Below, in pieces: positions 24,908-36,601 of a stretch of 64,000 nucleotides of DNA (position 1 is the stretch's first letter; each line of letters begins with the position of its first letter). The stretch lies in the NCBI GenBank assembly GCA_900708905.1, contig CAADRB010000059.1, forward strand, positions 619,104-683,103. The letters run 5' to 3'. This DNA comes from Hymenolepis diminuta. Lineage: Eukaryota; Platyhelminthes; Cestoda; Cyclophyllidea; Hymenolepididae. Below the pieces are notes generated by a model. That model had not been told where the DNA came from. It saw only the letters and a program-made list of their open reading frames with translations, and did no database searches. A program made the position numbers and the translations under genes.

Positions 24908-27465
24908 GTGGGGTCAAACACTTCGAGCATCACTGTCAGGTAGAGATAATTAGATGTCAGTAATTAATGATGGCATAAATGAAAATTTTGGAAACGCATA
25001 GAAATTAGCATTCAATCTCAATTTCTCGTCATTTTCATAGGGAATGTCCGCATAAAATAACATCATGTGATTTTCCAACCAGGCATATGTTTTTAATAAT
25101 ATTTATAGCACCCCTCTATTGAACATGGGAACCGATAGATCACCTTTGGGGTGATAATAATCTATCCGACATTGCCTTCTCTCCTCTCTTTCATTTGAGT
25201 ATGGAGGACCTCGACGGTCCACACATAATTTCCCTTTTAAGCACACCTATCAGTTGTAGTTAATGAAAGGAATGGAATTCTGTTTCGGATTCATCATCGT
25301 CACCATCCAAATTTCACCCTTTTCGTCTTTTGAGGTACTCAGTTGTGGTAGATGTGGACAAAACCGGTTCTCCGCTATCTTTGGACACTTCCGCGTCTAA
25401 ACTAGACCAATACTCCGATAATTATAAGCAGAATTCACCCCATCCACATCCAGGGTTTATCACCAGTCAATGAGTGCTGCGTCGGATGGGGCGACGCCCA
25501 TTTGGTTATGCAAGTTTGCAGGAACCTAAAATACAAACTTTAGTCTAGACTACTAATGAATGTCTGCAGTGTTCTAAATTCAAATCTAATGTTTTTTTCT
25601 CATTTACTTGTCTTATATTTGTTTATGTTAAAATAAAACTTACATTATTTTTATCCATTATTTTATGCTTACGTCATAATTCTCCAACTTTGATTGCAAA
25701 AGTCGACAGGCATTAAATGTCGAGAAGTTGACAATTTCTTCCTTACACACTTATTGTTTCCAACAGGACAATTTTAAAGTCAGTAGCACTCATGAGCATC
25801 CAACATCTTTATTTTTATAAGACTTAAAGCAATCGAAAGTTGGGCGCTGGAAGTGAGTTTCGATCGTTGTACTCTAAGGACAACGTTGTCCTCAGAGTAC
25901 ACCGATTCCATATCGATTCATAAGTTCAAACTTAACATTATCGGAATCTGTGAAGACAAGCCCGTACGATGGCCTGTTTACGTATTTAAAATTACGGGCA
26001 TTTTGAATGATCTGAGACAAGTGTGTGAAATCCTTTCAAACACATTACTCCAAAGAAGTAAGGATTGTAAATTGAAAAACAGTAATTTCAATTCAATTTC
26101 ATTTCCATCACTCCGACCGCAAAAAATGAGCCCAGTTTCTTGTATCACAACATCTCTGAATGCTCTATTAATATGGGTCAATAATTGGTGCAAGCTTTGT
26201 TGTGATCAAAATTCTTGATGTCCTCTGCCATGCGCCTGTACGATACGAGATACAAACTGCCAACAGATTAAATCCCACCAATACGGTTTGTTGTTTGCTT
26301 CGAAAAGAAGAGGAATCGCATCGAAAAATATCCCGACGGTTAATATGAGGAATCAATTGCTTTTCGACTTTTGGACCAAATACAATCTAAAAGTGGTGTG
26401 ATGTTCGGGTGTACACCCATCGGGATGAGACTCACTTGACCGTTTGTGGGCCTCGCTTCTAGATCAACGCCCCTCTTGTGCTTAATATTCCTCTCCGATG
26501 GCTCTTCTCTAGGTACTTCATAATCAACGACGAAAATAGGCTTTCTGCTCTTATTTCTAGCCTTTTATTATGGTACAATGTTGAGTGAGGTTTATCGTGA
26601 TTTATTCTACGCGGTAAGATTGATTAAAGCCTAAAATGGCACGCCACATTCATTCCATAAGGGTGTGGCGTACTTTGTAACCTAGATGAATATTTGCAAT
26701 CCAGATGATTGAGAGAGATGAAAGATCGTGGTATTAGTTTTCCTCGATTGGTTTTAAGTGCTTACATTTCACACGCTGAGAAAAAGTTTTCTGACGTACA
26801 TTTCCATTTCCAGTCACAAATATTTGTGCTTTAATTGAGTTAAAGAAACAGGTTAAAGGACTATGTAATCTGCGTTCTTACTTTATTGTATGAGCACATG
26901 ATTATGTCACCGGATGCTGATTAAGATAGCTCTCAAAATAAGAACCGAGTCAAAGGCTCATCTTATGGTGTCCAGGCTCTACAGTGTCCGATCATGTGAT
27001 AAACTTACTTTGTAACGCGTGAAATTGAATAAAAGAGGCTGCAAATGACCCTGGTAGGCTAACAGCGTAACTTCCAGAGAAAGGCCTCGCGGGATACAAC
27101 ATGGTATCTCATTAATAATTATGTTGTAAATATAGTTTTTCATTGATTCAAATAACTAAAGTGAAAGAAAATGGAGCTTTTTGAAATAAAATAAGTGTTT
27201 AAGGGTTTAAGAAAAATAAGGATTTACTCCCCAGATTGGATTAATCGGTTAACTATGGCGAAGCCAGTAAACTTTGTGTCAGGTCACCAATTAAACTGAG
27301 GAGTCTTCAATAATAGACAGGATGCGAAAGGCATCCAAAGAGGCCTTGCATACTTACAGAAAGATAGAAAATGAAACTGTTAATGATTGAAACTTACAAC
27401 TCCTTTAAAAAACAAATAAACATAATATTAGTCAGGATTTTATTCTGTATACCCTTCTTCGGCTT
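24908..27465. other. Intergenic, no recognised gene
   Basis: No gene signature. It holds a 34-base near-perfect palindrome at 25868-25901, described among the findings. The 121-codon frame at 25853-26218 runs through that palindrome and has no recognisable domain. Confidence 0.45.
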
Positions 27466-28365
27466 CTATCACCCACTCGGTTCGAGTGCGAAATCGACTG
27501 GCTGCAAGCCTTCATCAGATCAGGTGGTCTTTATTGACGTCCTCCATTGTTTGGCCCATTTCTTCCATAACGGAGGAGAATTTGGTGTCAGAAGGTGTTT
27601 ATTAACTTCTTTCTCAACCACGCCCCGCCCCGCCCCACATCTAATAATCCTCTTTGGATTGGGATCTGGTGAGTTAGGAGGCAGCCACAAGAAGTTTGGT
27701 GTGACATGATGATGAATATTCCCGACCATCCAGTCGTGGGTTTAGAGAGATTTAAGGGATGGAGGCGAATCTTGTTGGAAAACATAGGGGGTCTTTCTCC
27801 ACTGGCTACGCTGTCTATCCGGGGCGGCTTAATAACACATAGGCATCTGTATTGTTTCTAGGACCCTGTGGGAAAAAATGATGAGTCATGATGTGCCCCT
27901 CCCTCACTTCTAACGACAACAACAACAACAACATCGAAAACCATCACTGTTAGTGGAAACTTAGTGTGCATGCATAACAGTTGGAACTTCAGTGGTGTCC
28001 GCCCACACATAGTCGCCACCTGTCATTGCTTGGATTGATTTTTTGACCATGGCGGAAGCTATTTTGTCGTTTTGTACCCATGAAACGATTCTCTTGAGTT
28101 GTTTTTTTTTTATCGACATAAAGTGATGACCCCGCCTAAGAAGGTATGATTTGTATCGGAGGTGTTGATGAACGACACTGTTTATATTACTGTTATTGCT
28201 TCAGACACTTGAAGATGTTTGACAAGATGTCGAGCATTGACTTCCCACGATTTTCGTCCATCATGCCACGTAATGCACTCATCTGGCAAACCCGTGTGTG
28301 GGGTTAGTTTAAATTACAAAAATACAAGTGCCCTCAGATACCCTACGCACTCTGTGTACATTTTA
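27466..28365 (-). mobile_element. mariner-like DNA transposon, copy 2, internally deleted
   Basis: Near-identical to copy 1 (9010-10166) but inverted relative to it. The C-terminal transposase frames at 27520-27785 translate identically to those of copy 1, including PPNSPDPNP and VEKEVNKH. The copy lacks about 280 bases corresponding to 9056-9338, which hold the N-terminal helix-turn-helix segment. On the minus strand the join reads TTTAAACTAACCCCACACACGG. It cannot encode active transposase. The (AAC)n run at about 27912-27932 corresponds to (TTG)n in copy 1. Confidence 0.85.
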
Positions 28366-31300
28366 CACCCTTCAAATTTACGCCATTCCTATCCTGAATA
28401 AGTAAAATCTACATTACTCAGTTCCCTTCATTACAAATTCAATTTTGCCAGACTCCGACATGCTGTGCTCAATTTTGACGGAGGATACTTGAAAACAGGA
28501 TACACCACAATAAGATTTCCATAATGAACACAGTTTGAAGTAATTTACGAATGGTAGGTGCGGTGGCATAGATCAAATTTAGTGTACCTGATATGTATTG
28601 GTCAACATAGCAGGTCTGCCAGGTGGTAGATGACAAGTTTTTAATCGACTGTGCACAACCGATGGAAATTGATTAAAACAATTCTTGAATGAGTCCGAAT
28701 AAAGCAAACTAACTATCTCCTCGTAAAATGAGTGGTCATTCTAAACGCCAACGGGGAACAATAGCCTCTCCCAAGTGAGGAGACGGAGATTTAAGTCAAG
28801 TGGAAGGAATAGGAAAAAAAGGCGGAAGAGAGAGGAGGAAAATTGGAATTTGGAAGAACAAGGAAATAAAAATCGACACAGAGGGAGTGAAAACAGGGTT
28901 GTGATAAAGATATCAAATTGTGGTGCCGCAAGCGTAGTTGACTTTTGCTTTCTTCGCTTGCTTGATGAGTAATCAGTGAGGATCCTCCTCTAACAAGTAG
29001 GACAGAGCAGAGTTACGCGTCAACAAATGGATTTAATAGAATGCTATAAAATAGTTTAAGGTGAGTGTCGAAAATGCTCCCAAAAAGAGAGGAATGTATT
29101 TTTTACCTTATCAAACCCAAAATATCGGCACATTTACGGATAATGTGTATGTGAAATTTTGTGCTTTGTGTTACTTAACGTAAATATTGTAATAAGAAGC
29201 AAAGTAAATGCATAATTTATCAAATATTTTAGGAAATAGATTTCAGATTGATGAAGATGTGGTTTCGAAAAGTTGACTGAAATCAACCTGAAGTGAATTC
29301 ATAGATACCCTTCTCGCGTGATCATCACGTAATACTACTTACAATCTCTTAATTGATAGGCAGAAAAGCCTTCAAACATGGTTCTTATACCTACCTCTCT
29401 TTAATTGATTTGAAAGTTCCTGTGAGATGCAGAGTTCTGCATTTGGATTAGGATGTGGCTCACTTTGTGACCTTGACTAGGTAAATGCATTAGCATTTAC
29501 CAGGAAGAGCTGAATTCATTTACAAAATCGCATTCAACCCTACTGAGAGAATAGGGAGTCTCGTATAAAATGGAAGATTACGATGTCGGCTATTTGGTGT
29601 TCATATTGTCTCAACCCAAAACAATGTGCGTGGGATGCAACTGAAATCGACTGACAGATAGCCCAATGAGTGATGAAGAGGAGGAGATCAAAAAGACGTT
29701 GAGAGCAACGTCAAGGCGTTAAAGTGTCTTACTTCATTTGATTTTTGGATTCGGGTTGTACACCTTTAAAATTTCACGATTTGTCTCTTGGATTGCAGCA
29801 GATGCTTGTCTACGATATGCAGTGCTTATTGACCGGCCTTTTAATCAAGAAGGATCGATATTCTCGCTTCAGTTCCTTTTTCTCTTCCAAAACTTGAGAA
29901 AGCAAAATTATCCAACATAATATTCAAAAACTTACAGTTCTTAATATAGCGGGGGCAAGATAGTTTTGTATTCACTCAAGAAGAACACATAACTTGAGTA
30001 TAACGCCTCTTATAGCATACTCCCTGATTAATGAGAGGATTAAACGTAACGATTAAAGTCGATTTTAATATCGCTTTTCGACTACTGTCTCCTCTCCTAA
30101 GTTTTGGAGAATTAGGGAATATCGCTTTTTCCATTTTCGAAATTATTCGTGTTTAGAAGACCCTACATCACTAATGTCTACAAATTCAGTGATGACCAAA
30201 GTTGTAGCGACTCATCCTGTCCCCAGGGAATACATTTAAATACTCAAAAAGCTCGAGGTCATCGAGCATATTTGGCTGATTATTTAAACGATAATTCAGA
30301 AGCGGTGAAAGTGTGACTGGAAACAACGTGAAATCGACAAACAGTACATAACGACGTATTGCGAATGGGATTTCTGCCAAATATACAACTTTAGCATCTA
30401 TTCCAAACAGTTCATTTGGGAGAGAACAACGAACCATTATGTATAATGATATAGTTTTTATACACTGTTAGTGCAAGCGAGAAAATAGTTCACTTTCAAG
30501 CAATTGATTCTTTAAAGTTCTTTTAAAGAGACCCGCATTGAATTTGACGTCAACATTAAGGGCGACATTTTGGTATGTAGCGTTTAAGGCACCTCAAGGC
30601 AAGGGCATTGTCTTCTTTTCAGCAAACATTAGCATACATTTGGCAGCTCTGAATGTCGTAGTTTTCGCTCGAATTCCCTTGATTCGTGAGTTTACGCTCT
30701 TTGACACAAGAAATGACATTGAAGGTCCAATCAAACCTTGATCCGTAATTTCTTGCCGTCTTGGCCAGTTTGTCCTAGTCATGACCTCGAGCAAACTATT
30801 TTTACTAGGCCTCCTTGGTATTTGATAACTCAAAGGAAGTATTATTCGTCAAAGCTTGCCTGCGAGATATTCTAGAGAAATCCGTTGGGCTAATTTCTCC
30901 TACATCATGGTCCTGCGAGAGCGTAATCGCGTGATCAGTCTTCTCGCAGCTTCAATGAGAGCTTTAAACTTGGTATTATCAGACACCCTCTGCAGTATTG
31001 TGGTAAGACCGTAATGGAAGTTTCATCCCCCAAAGGTCTCGATAAGCTTTGCTTTACCTTTGATTTGTAAGTATGTATGGCTTAAATATAATTAGTTGCT
31101 GTTTGATCCTGCAGACGTTGTGAGTTACAGTACCTGTCGCTGTGCCATCAACATTAATTTGCGATCACAGATTTGCAAACAGAGCTAACTTATTGAATCC
31201 TACTGATTGTCCCAATTTGCATCTCAAGTTGAAACTGAAGGTATCAAATACGGAAGAGTCGTTGACTCTTGGACATATTGGGGCTATAGTGATGGCCAAT

Positions 31301-31559
31301 AGTTTTCATGAACTATAAATTGTACTTTTGCCAAATTTGAGGTAACAAATGACTTACAGATGGTGATTAATGAGGATGAGACCATGTAAACCCAGGCATA
31401 CAACACGACTATCAAGCATAATTCCTCCCCAACAGTAAGGAATGAGACTGTTTTGAGATCTAATTTAGCTACTGTATTAAAGACAGACAAGTTGTACCTT
31501 TCAAGTAGAAAAGATATTACATGATTTGTGCTATAACGTAACCAAGAAGGCAGATCAGA
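28366..31559. other. Intergenic, no recognised gene
   Basis: It contains a purine-rich stretch (28770-28900) that yields an Arg/Glu/Lys-rich frame without other support. A segment at 29810-29885 matches 51418-51485. The minus frame 30186-30437 (83 codons from an ATG, hydrophobic core, no low complexity) looks more protein-like than its surroundings, but I recognise no family and no splice partners. Confidence 0.4.
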
Positions 31560-31760
31560 AGGCACGTTATAGTCAACACGAGTTTATTCACGAAACTCCG
31601 CTCCCAATCGGTATCGACTTAAACAAATAAGCGGAATTATCAAGTGTTTTTAAGGGTGGTGAAGTAAAGAAAGAAATAACATTTTTATTCGTAGAAGAAA
31701 TATTGAGAGCGGGGGAAAATAGTTACCATTTCCTCTAACAATTTGAAAGGCTAAATAGTG
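31560..31760 (+). repeat. Dispersed repeat, copy 2 of 2
   Basis: Partner of 22974-23155, same orientation, about 8.6 kb apart. It carries an extra segment around 31608-31634 that copy 1 lacks. There is no coding signal. Confidence 0.55.
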
Positions 31761-32685
31761 AAGAGAGTAAGAAAGGGGGAGAGGGGATGGTAAAAATGAG
31801 ATTCTATCCAATCATTTAGTAGAGACGACCCGCAGGTCCGTCCAGAAAACGCTAAAATTGAGATAAATAGCAAGTTAAATATAACCTCAAAGATCTAAAA
31901 TAAACACTACAGCATTGATCTGATATGCACTGGACTAGGAGTCTTCAAAAGTGCACATTAAATGGATAAGGTCCCACAGTTATACGCTCCATCATTATCG
32001 ACATTACTTCTATCAAACTAGGCGCCCGATACTCACCATCCAGTGAACAGTGTTAATGATTCTACTAGCCAACACTCATCAATAGTAGAGTTGGTATGAT
32101 GGGCAAGTCTCATCAGATGCAATTTCTCTGCCCACCCAAGATGGTTCCCTTCTACGACTTTAATCTGCGAATAGTGTGAAGAAGCATTCGATCAATTTAG
32201 TATCTGTTTGGTCCAGTCAGAGACTTTAAGATTAAAAAATAAGTTACTAATAGGAGAATTTATTAAAAAAGGTCAAATTTTAAGAGGACTCATTCGGGAG
32301 CAGTACGATTCCTGAACTTTTCATTGACAGTAAATTTTCTAGTCCGAGAATTTTCTAACTGAGCACTAATCAACTTCAACAAGAAGATATGATCAATCAA
32401 TGCAATTCAGTTATCTGAACTAAAAGGGATAGACGAGGTATATTCCAAAAAAGGATATTTCCAGATTTGCTCATCTGCCATCTTATGTGTTAAACCCCCT
32501 GTTAGCTTCCCCACTGACTAGATCTCTCCTTTTAAGGAACTTAAACGCACCCATTTAATTTACTTTACTCATTTAGTGCAATCCGCAAACTCAAATTTAA
32601 TTCCTCACAATAGGTGGCCTAAATTGAAAACTCAAATCCTCTTTACTGAGTAAGATTTCAAAATCCCAAATCAAAGCTCTCGATA
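31761..32685. other. Intergenic, downstream of the F-box gene
   Basis: No gene or repeat recognised. It should hold the 3' untranslated region of the minus-strand F-box gene; no unambiguous poly(A) signal was picked out. Confidence 0.4.
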
Positions 32686-34241
32686 TTAGATACGTTTTCT
32701 TCTCTCCAATTTTGCTACATTTCGAGTACGCAAAATTCGTAAATTTCTGTTTGTAAGTATCCTGGGCAAAAGATAATTCACTAATTCATCATATCTACTC
32801 AAAGTCCTAAAATGAGTACCTCCAGGCCCACGCCTCAAGGTCATATACACTCTACCTGACCTTCGATTGCTCATCTGGTAAACAGGCAAACATTCGTTTA
32901 CTAAAGAGAACTTAGGAAGAACGGTATTAACCATCTGAATCCTATTTGTTAATATTTACTTATAGAGTTTTCTGATCGAAAATCGATCACTGTGACTAGA
33001 AAAGTTTAAATGTAAATTGAATTTTGCCGTGGTCATATTAAAGTGGCTTCAAACCAAGTTTCAGAAGAGCAAAAATTAATGAGAGATTGTTACTCACCGT
33101 GTAGGGAGGAACACATACAACTATATCGTGAAAGATTCTCTGGTATCCTTCTAAGTCCTGGCGTACCATGTAATTAGATTGAGCAAAGATTGTCAATTTT
33201 TCAAGATTAGGATACCAAACCTTGTAGTCACCTTTACTTTCCATTAGCATTACGGAAAGGAATTCCGAGTAGATAGAGACGGACAGCACCTTTAGATTGG
33301 GGTACTGATTGGGGAAATTGTGTCGAGAATACCAAGGGAAAAGAGTATTTGGATCCCAAGGGGTTGAACCACTCATATCACGTAGAATGAATTCACTCGC
33401 ATTATGACACAGCCAAAATAATTTCGCCAAAGGAGTACTATTGACCGTTAGCTTGGGAATTAAGAGGATATCAAGACTTTTTAGTCGAGGAAGGGGTTGA
33501 ATTGGTTCCGTCAAAACTGGGGTATTTCCCCTCCATTTGGTGTAACCGTCCCCATTGAAATTGCTGACTTGCTTGAGATTTGCTGATAGATTCTCAAGAT
33601 TGGCGAGAGCTTGAAAATTGACACCGAAGAGTAGACTGTTAAGATCGTCTATAGAGATGATACAATTTCGAAGATCGAGGGATACAATATTGAAGGAATG
33701 GGATCCAATGATGTGATAGGTTTGGAGAATACTGCGAAATAAGTCAAGTCCTCTATTATCACGTATAATTAGGATGGTTTCTTCTTCAAGACGGATGAAT
33801 TGTTTTATGATTTTACTCCTATTTTCCTCTGAACCCCGAGCTAAAATCACAGGAGTTTCTACAAGACCTCTCCAGGTTGGAAATACTTGAAGACAACTCC
33901 AGCGGTCAAATATTGACAGATGTTTGATTATATGTTGTCCCACAGCTCGCTGGAATAACACTCGCTTCTGCAAGAAAATCATAAAAAAAGCAAATATTAT
34001 ATGCAAAATCTTAAAACGGCTTATGATGCAGTTTAACATGGTTCAATGGCACAATTTTTAAGGTATGCGCCAGTGCCTGCAAAATCGATCTGTGATCAAA
34101 CTTGCATGCAAATTAAATTATCGAATAGCACCAAACGTGCTAGCAAAGTTATTTAATTAAAACAACGCCTTTACTGTTTGCATGAGAAAAAAGGATGGAA
34201 AAAAGAGAACTCACTTCCAAGACCAATTCGTCCTCACCCAT
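32686..34241 (-). CDS. F-box-like protein, 3 exons
   Basis: Exons 34241-34215, 33967-33098 and 32934-32686 give 381 residues, all junctions in phase 0. The first exon is only nine codons (MGEDELVLE), with a clean GTGAGT donor; exon 2 follows a TTGCAG acceptor. The N-terminus, about residues 12-50, reads as an F-box: aliphatic residues, then IIKHLSIFDRWSCLQVFPTWR, matching the family pattern of helices ending in a conserved Trp-Arg. F-box proteins bind SKP1 and bring substrates to the SCF ubiquitin ligase. The remainder has irregular leucine-rich stretches (LDLRNCIISIDDLNSLL, LKSLDILLIPKL, PNLKVLSVSI, PNLEKLTI), consistent with degenerate leucine-rich repeats as the substrate side. The Arg-rich C-terminus is in exon 3. 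I do not recognise a specific orthologue. Confidence 0.65.
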
Positions 34242-34329
34242 GGGAGATGCGCCAGGCAGCGCAACCTAGCACAGCCGACTAAAATCCAACCCGCATTGTG
34301 TGCTTTTGATAGGAACGTGGGGGCAGGTT

Positions 34330-34400
34330 TATCCAATCAGAGAATGCAGGTAACGAACGCGACCAATGAAAAGCTGCATAGAGATAACACGTGCGCCTCT
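34330..34400 (-). promoter_or_regulatory. Probable promoter of the F-box gene
   Basis: Two CCAAT motifs on the plus strand (34333-34337 and 34363-34367; ATTGG as read by the gene), 30 bases apart, plus a CACGTG E-box near 34388, lie about 90-150 bases upstream of the start codon. The block is richer in G+C than its surroundings. No TATA box is evident. Confidence 0.4.
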
Positions 34401-34740
34401 GCGCCGTTAATACACGAGAACTACACTCGTCTCGACTATTCAAATTGGGAGAAATTGCTTGGTTCAAGTGAATAATAATCACTTCATCTCCTACGTATCA
34501 GAAAGCATACAAACACATGCACAAGGAGAGATCGGCCTATTTTATTAAACTGGCTCAGATTATCCCAGCTTATTAAGTTTCTTTATATCAATAAAGACTA
34601 AGAGTCAAATATAAACAAATCCAAGAACTCTAGGGTGTGCCTACCCCACCCACATACAAAGAACAGAGGGACTACATTTACGCAAAGACACATTTTGTAA
34701 TAAATAGTTCGAAATTACAATCTCAATCTGTACAGTCATT

Positions 34741-36598
34741 TTAATCTACAATAGTTTTTCCACTGAATTTTGTTGAAACTAACTTTTCTCGGCAGAAGTT
34801 CTGTTTATTCATCTTTCTAGCCTGTTGTCTTTCACGCTTTTGAGCCTTGATGGCAGTTTTACGTGCCTTCTTTTGTTCTGAGGTCTCTCCCTTAACTCTA
34901 CGGTGGAGACTGGTATCGATGTTTTGAGACCTTCCATCTTCTGAATCACTATAATCATCACTTTGATTGGAGGATAGAGGTTCTGGGTGCTTAGTCGCTA
35001 TTCCATTGGTCTTTCGCTTGGGCATAGTCAGCATTTCCGGTTGTTTGACGACCTCCCTTCTCGCATTATTTTGTTGCATGAAAGTGAGAATAGAGTCAGT
35101 AGATTTCTCCTTTCCAATCCAATCCTTAAGAGGATCATCATCTACTTTTGGTTCATCCATTTCCTGAACGGACTGCAAAGTGACAATTTTCACTTGAGAA
35201 TCAGAACAATTCCAGTCCTCGGCTTTAGGCACTCTTGAGAAAAAGAAAAATTGTTATAACTACTGAAAATAAATAAGTAGCCGTGATTTTTACAAGAAAC
35301 ACTTTTTAGAAGTCATAATTCTATCGGCATCCACAACTGTTTGCAAACTGTCGCTCATGAAAGAAGCACCAGATACCATTGAAAGTCCATCGCAACCGTT
35401 CCTGGATTTGGTCTGCCTTAAAAGCTGAAACAACAAAGCAGCTTTCAATTACAACGAAATGACATGAAGAAAAAGTAATTTAATGACGTCGAAAAAAACT
35501 AAATTTAGACAAACTATGCATGCAAAAGGCACCAAATAAAAAGTTTTGACAGACCGTTTTGTTGACCACCAAGGTCCAATGTAACTAATCGGTATAATCA
35601 ACTAATGCACGCTGGCAAGTCTAGACCTGGAGAGGTCTAACATTAAAGAAATGCACGCTGATACCATAGTTATGGCGCAGCTATCATAAATAACTAACCA
35701 AACAACAATAATAAAAACCCCCAAACCCATTTAGAAAACCGTTTTCCAAAACTCACACTAAGTAGAGGATAGAATCATAGAGTATCCCTAATAAGAAACT
35801 GGAATTTTGCTACACCCTTAATAAACCCAACTTAACCAATGCGTTTGACCACCGGGTCCTCTAGATGTGCAGCGAAAGGCATCTAACTATTGAGCATTGA
35901 CCCCACAGACGAGTACATTAGCCACCGTACCACCAGCACCCACATAATTAATTAAAACGAAAACTTACATTATCAAATTTCTTTTCAAGAAGTTCCTCTG
36001 AATCTGTAAGAGATCGACCTTTGCGAGCAACAGCATCTGTGATATTACTCAAAGACACTGAAGGATAGTCAAGAGCTTCAGAAAATTTTGTCCCATAGAG
36101 ATAGCTTTCCATCATTTTAACTTTATGAAGTGGTAGATAGGAGGTAGAGGGCTGAGGTAGATCTTCGTCAGGATTTATCGATTTATGCGCTTGAGCAAGT
36201 TCTTCATCTTCGTCCTCATCGTCACTTAGACGAACATGTTTACCACCGGCAAGTTCAACAAAATTGTCCTCTAATTCACCCACCTCGGCGATTAATTCTT
36301 CATCTGAGTAAATTTCTAGCTCTTCGTCAATAGAGTCGTCCTCAATTACGGGCTCAACAATCGGAGGTGCATAATTTTCGGGCAGTATCGAATCTTCTTC
36401 ATTTCCTTCTATAGCGTAGTTCTTATCTTCAATAAATTCCTTCATAGTTTTCATGTGTTTCATATAATTGTAACCATCGTTATAGAAAACTCCGTAATTA
36501 AAGTGTTCAGGAACGTCCGTCATAAGCTTTTGGCCAAAAGCTTCTTCGGCATTTCGTTTAGTGCCACGAGGAGCATTACTGTTGGGATCGTTACTAGC
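34741..36598 (-). CDS. LTV1: LTV1, 40S ribosome biogenesis factor, N-terminus missing
   Basis: Exons 36598-35969, 35424-35294 and 35233-34741 keep phase and give 417 residues (human LTV1 475). LTV1 escorts pre-40S particles out of the nucleus and must be released, after CK1 phosphorylation, for uS3 to settle. Signatures: YGVFYNDGYNYMKHM near the start (human YGVFFDDDYDYLQHL), a long acidic middle with DDEDEDEE, the SLSNITDAVARKGRSLTDSE block with the LEKKFDN that matches the human ERFEKFYEQYD region, and the basic C-terminal helix SEQKKARKTAIKAQKRERQQ. The exon at 36598 follows a TTTAG acceptor, so at least one upstream exon must encode the usual basic start with its HLVHRS motif; I could not find it. 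A SINE lies in the intron between the first two exons found. It is divergent from the FAS1 gene. Confidence 0.85.
35825..35940 (-). repeat. SINE copy in LTV1 intron
   Basis: The reverse complement reads GTGGCTAATGTACTCGTCTG, then GGGGTCAATGCTCAATAG, then GGTCAAACGCATTGGTTAAG. It corresponds in order and spacing to the copies at 57365-57480 and 59310-59415. It lies in the intron between 35969 and 35424, same strand as the gene, a few dozen bases from the donor. Confidence 0.5.
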
Positions 36599-36601
36599 CT
36601 A

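Noticed and set aside
25853..26218. 121-codon plus-strand frame
   Set aside because: Contains the palindrome, shows no motif, and an overlapping antisense frame is equally open.
33968..34039. Hydrophobic N-terminal leader of the F-box protein
   Set aside because: This stretch is intron sequence ending in TTGCAG; the real start is the exon at 34241-34215.
34182..34475. 97-codon plus-strand frame
   Set aside because: It overlaps the first exon and promoter of the minus-strand F-box gene and has no domain; a chance frame in GC-richer promoter DNA.
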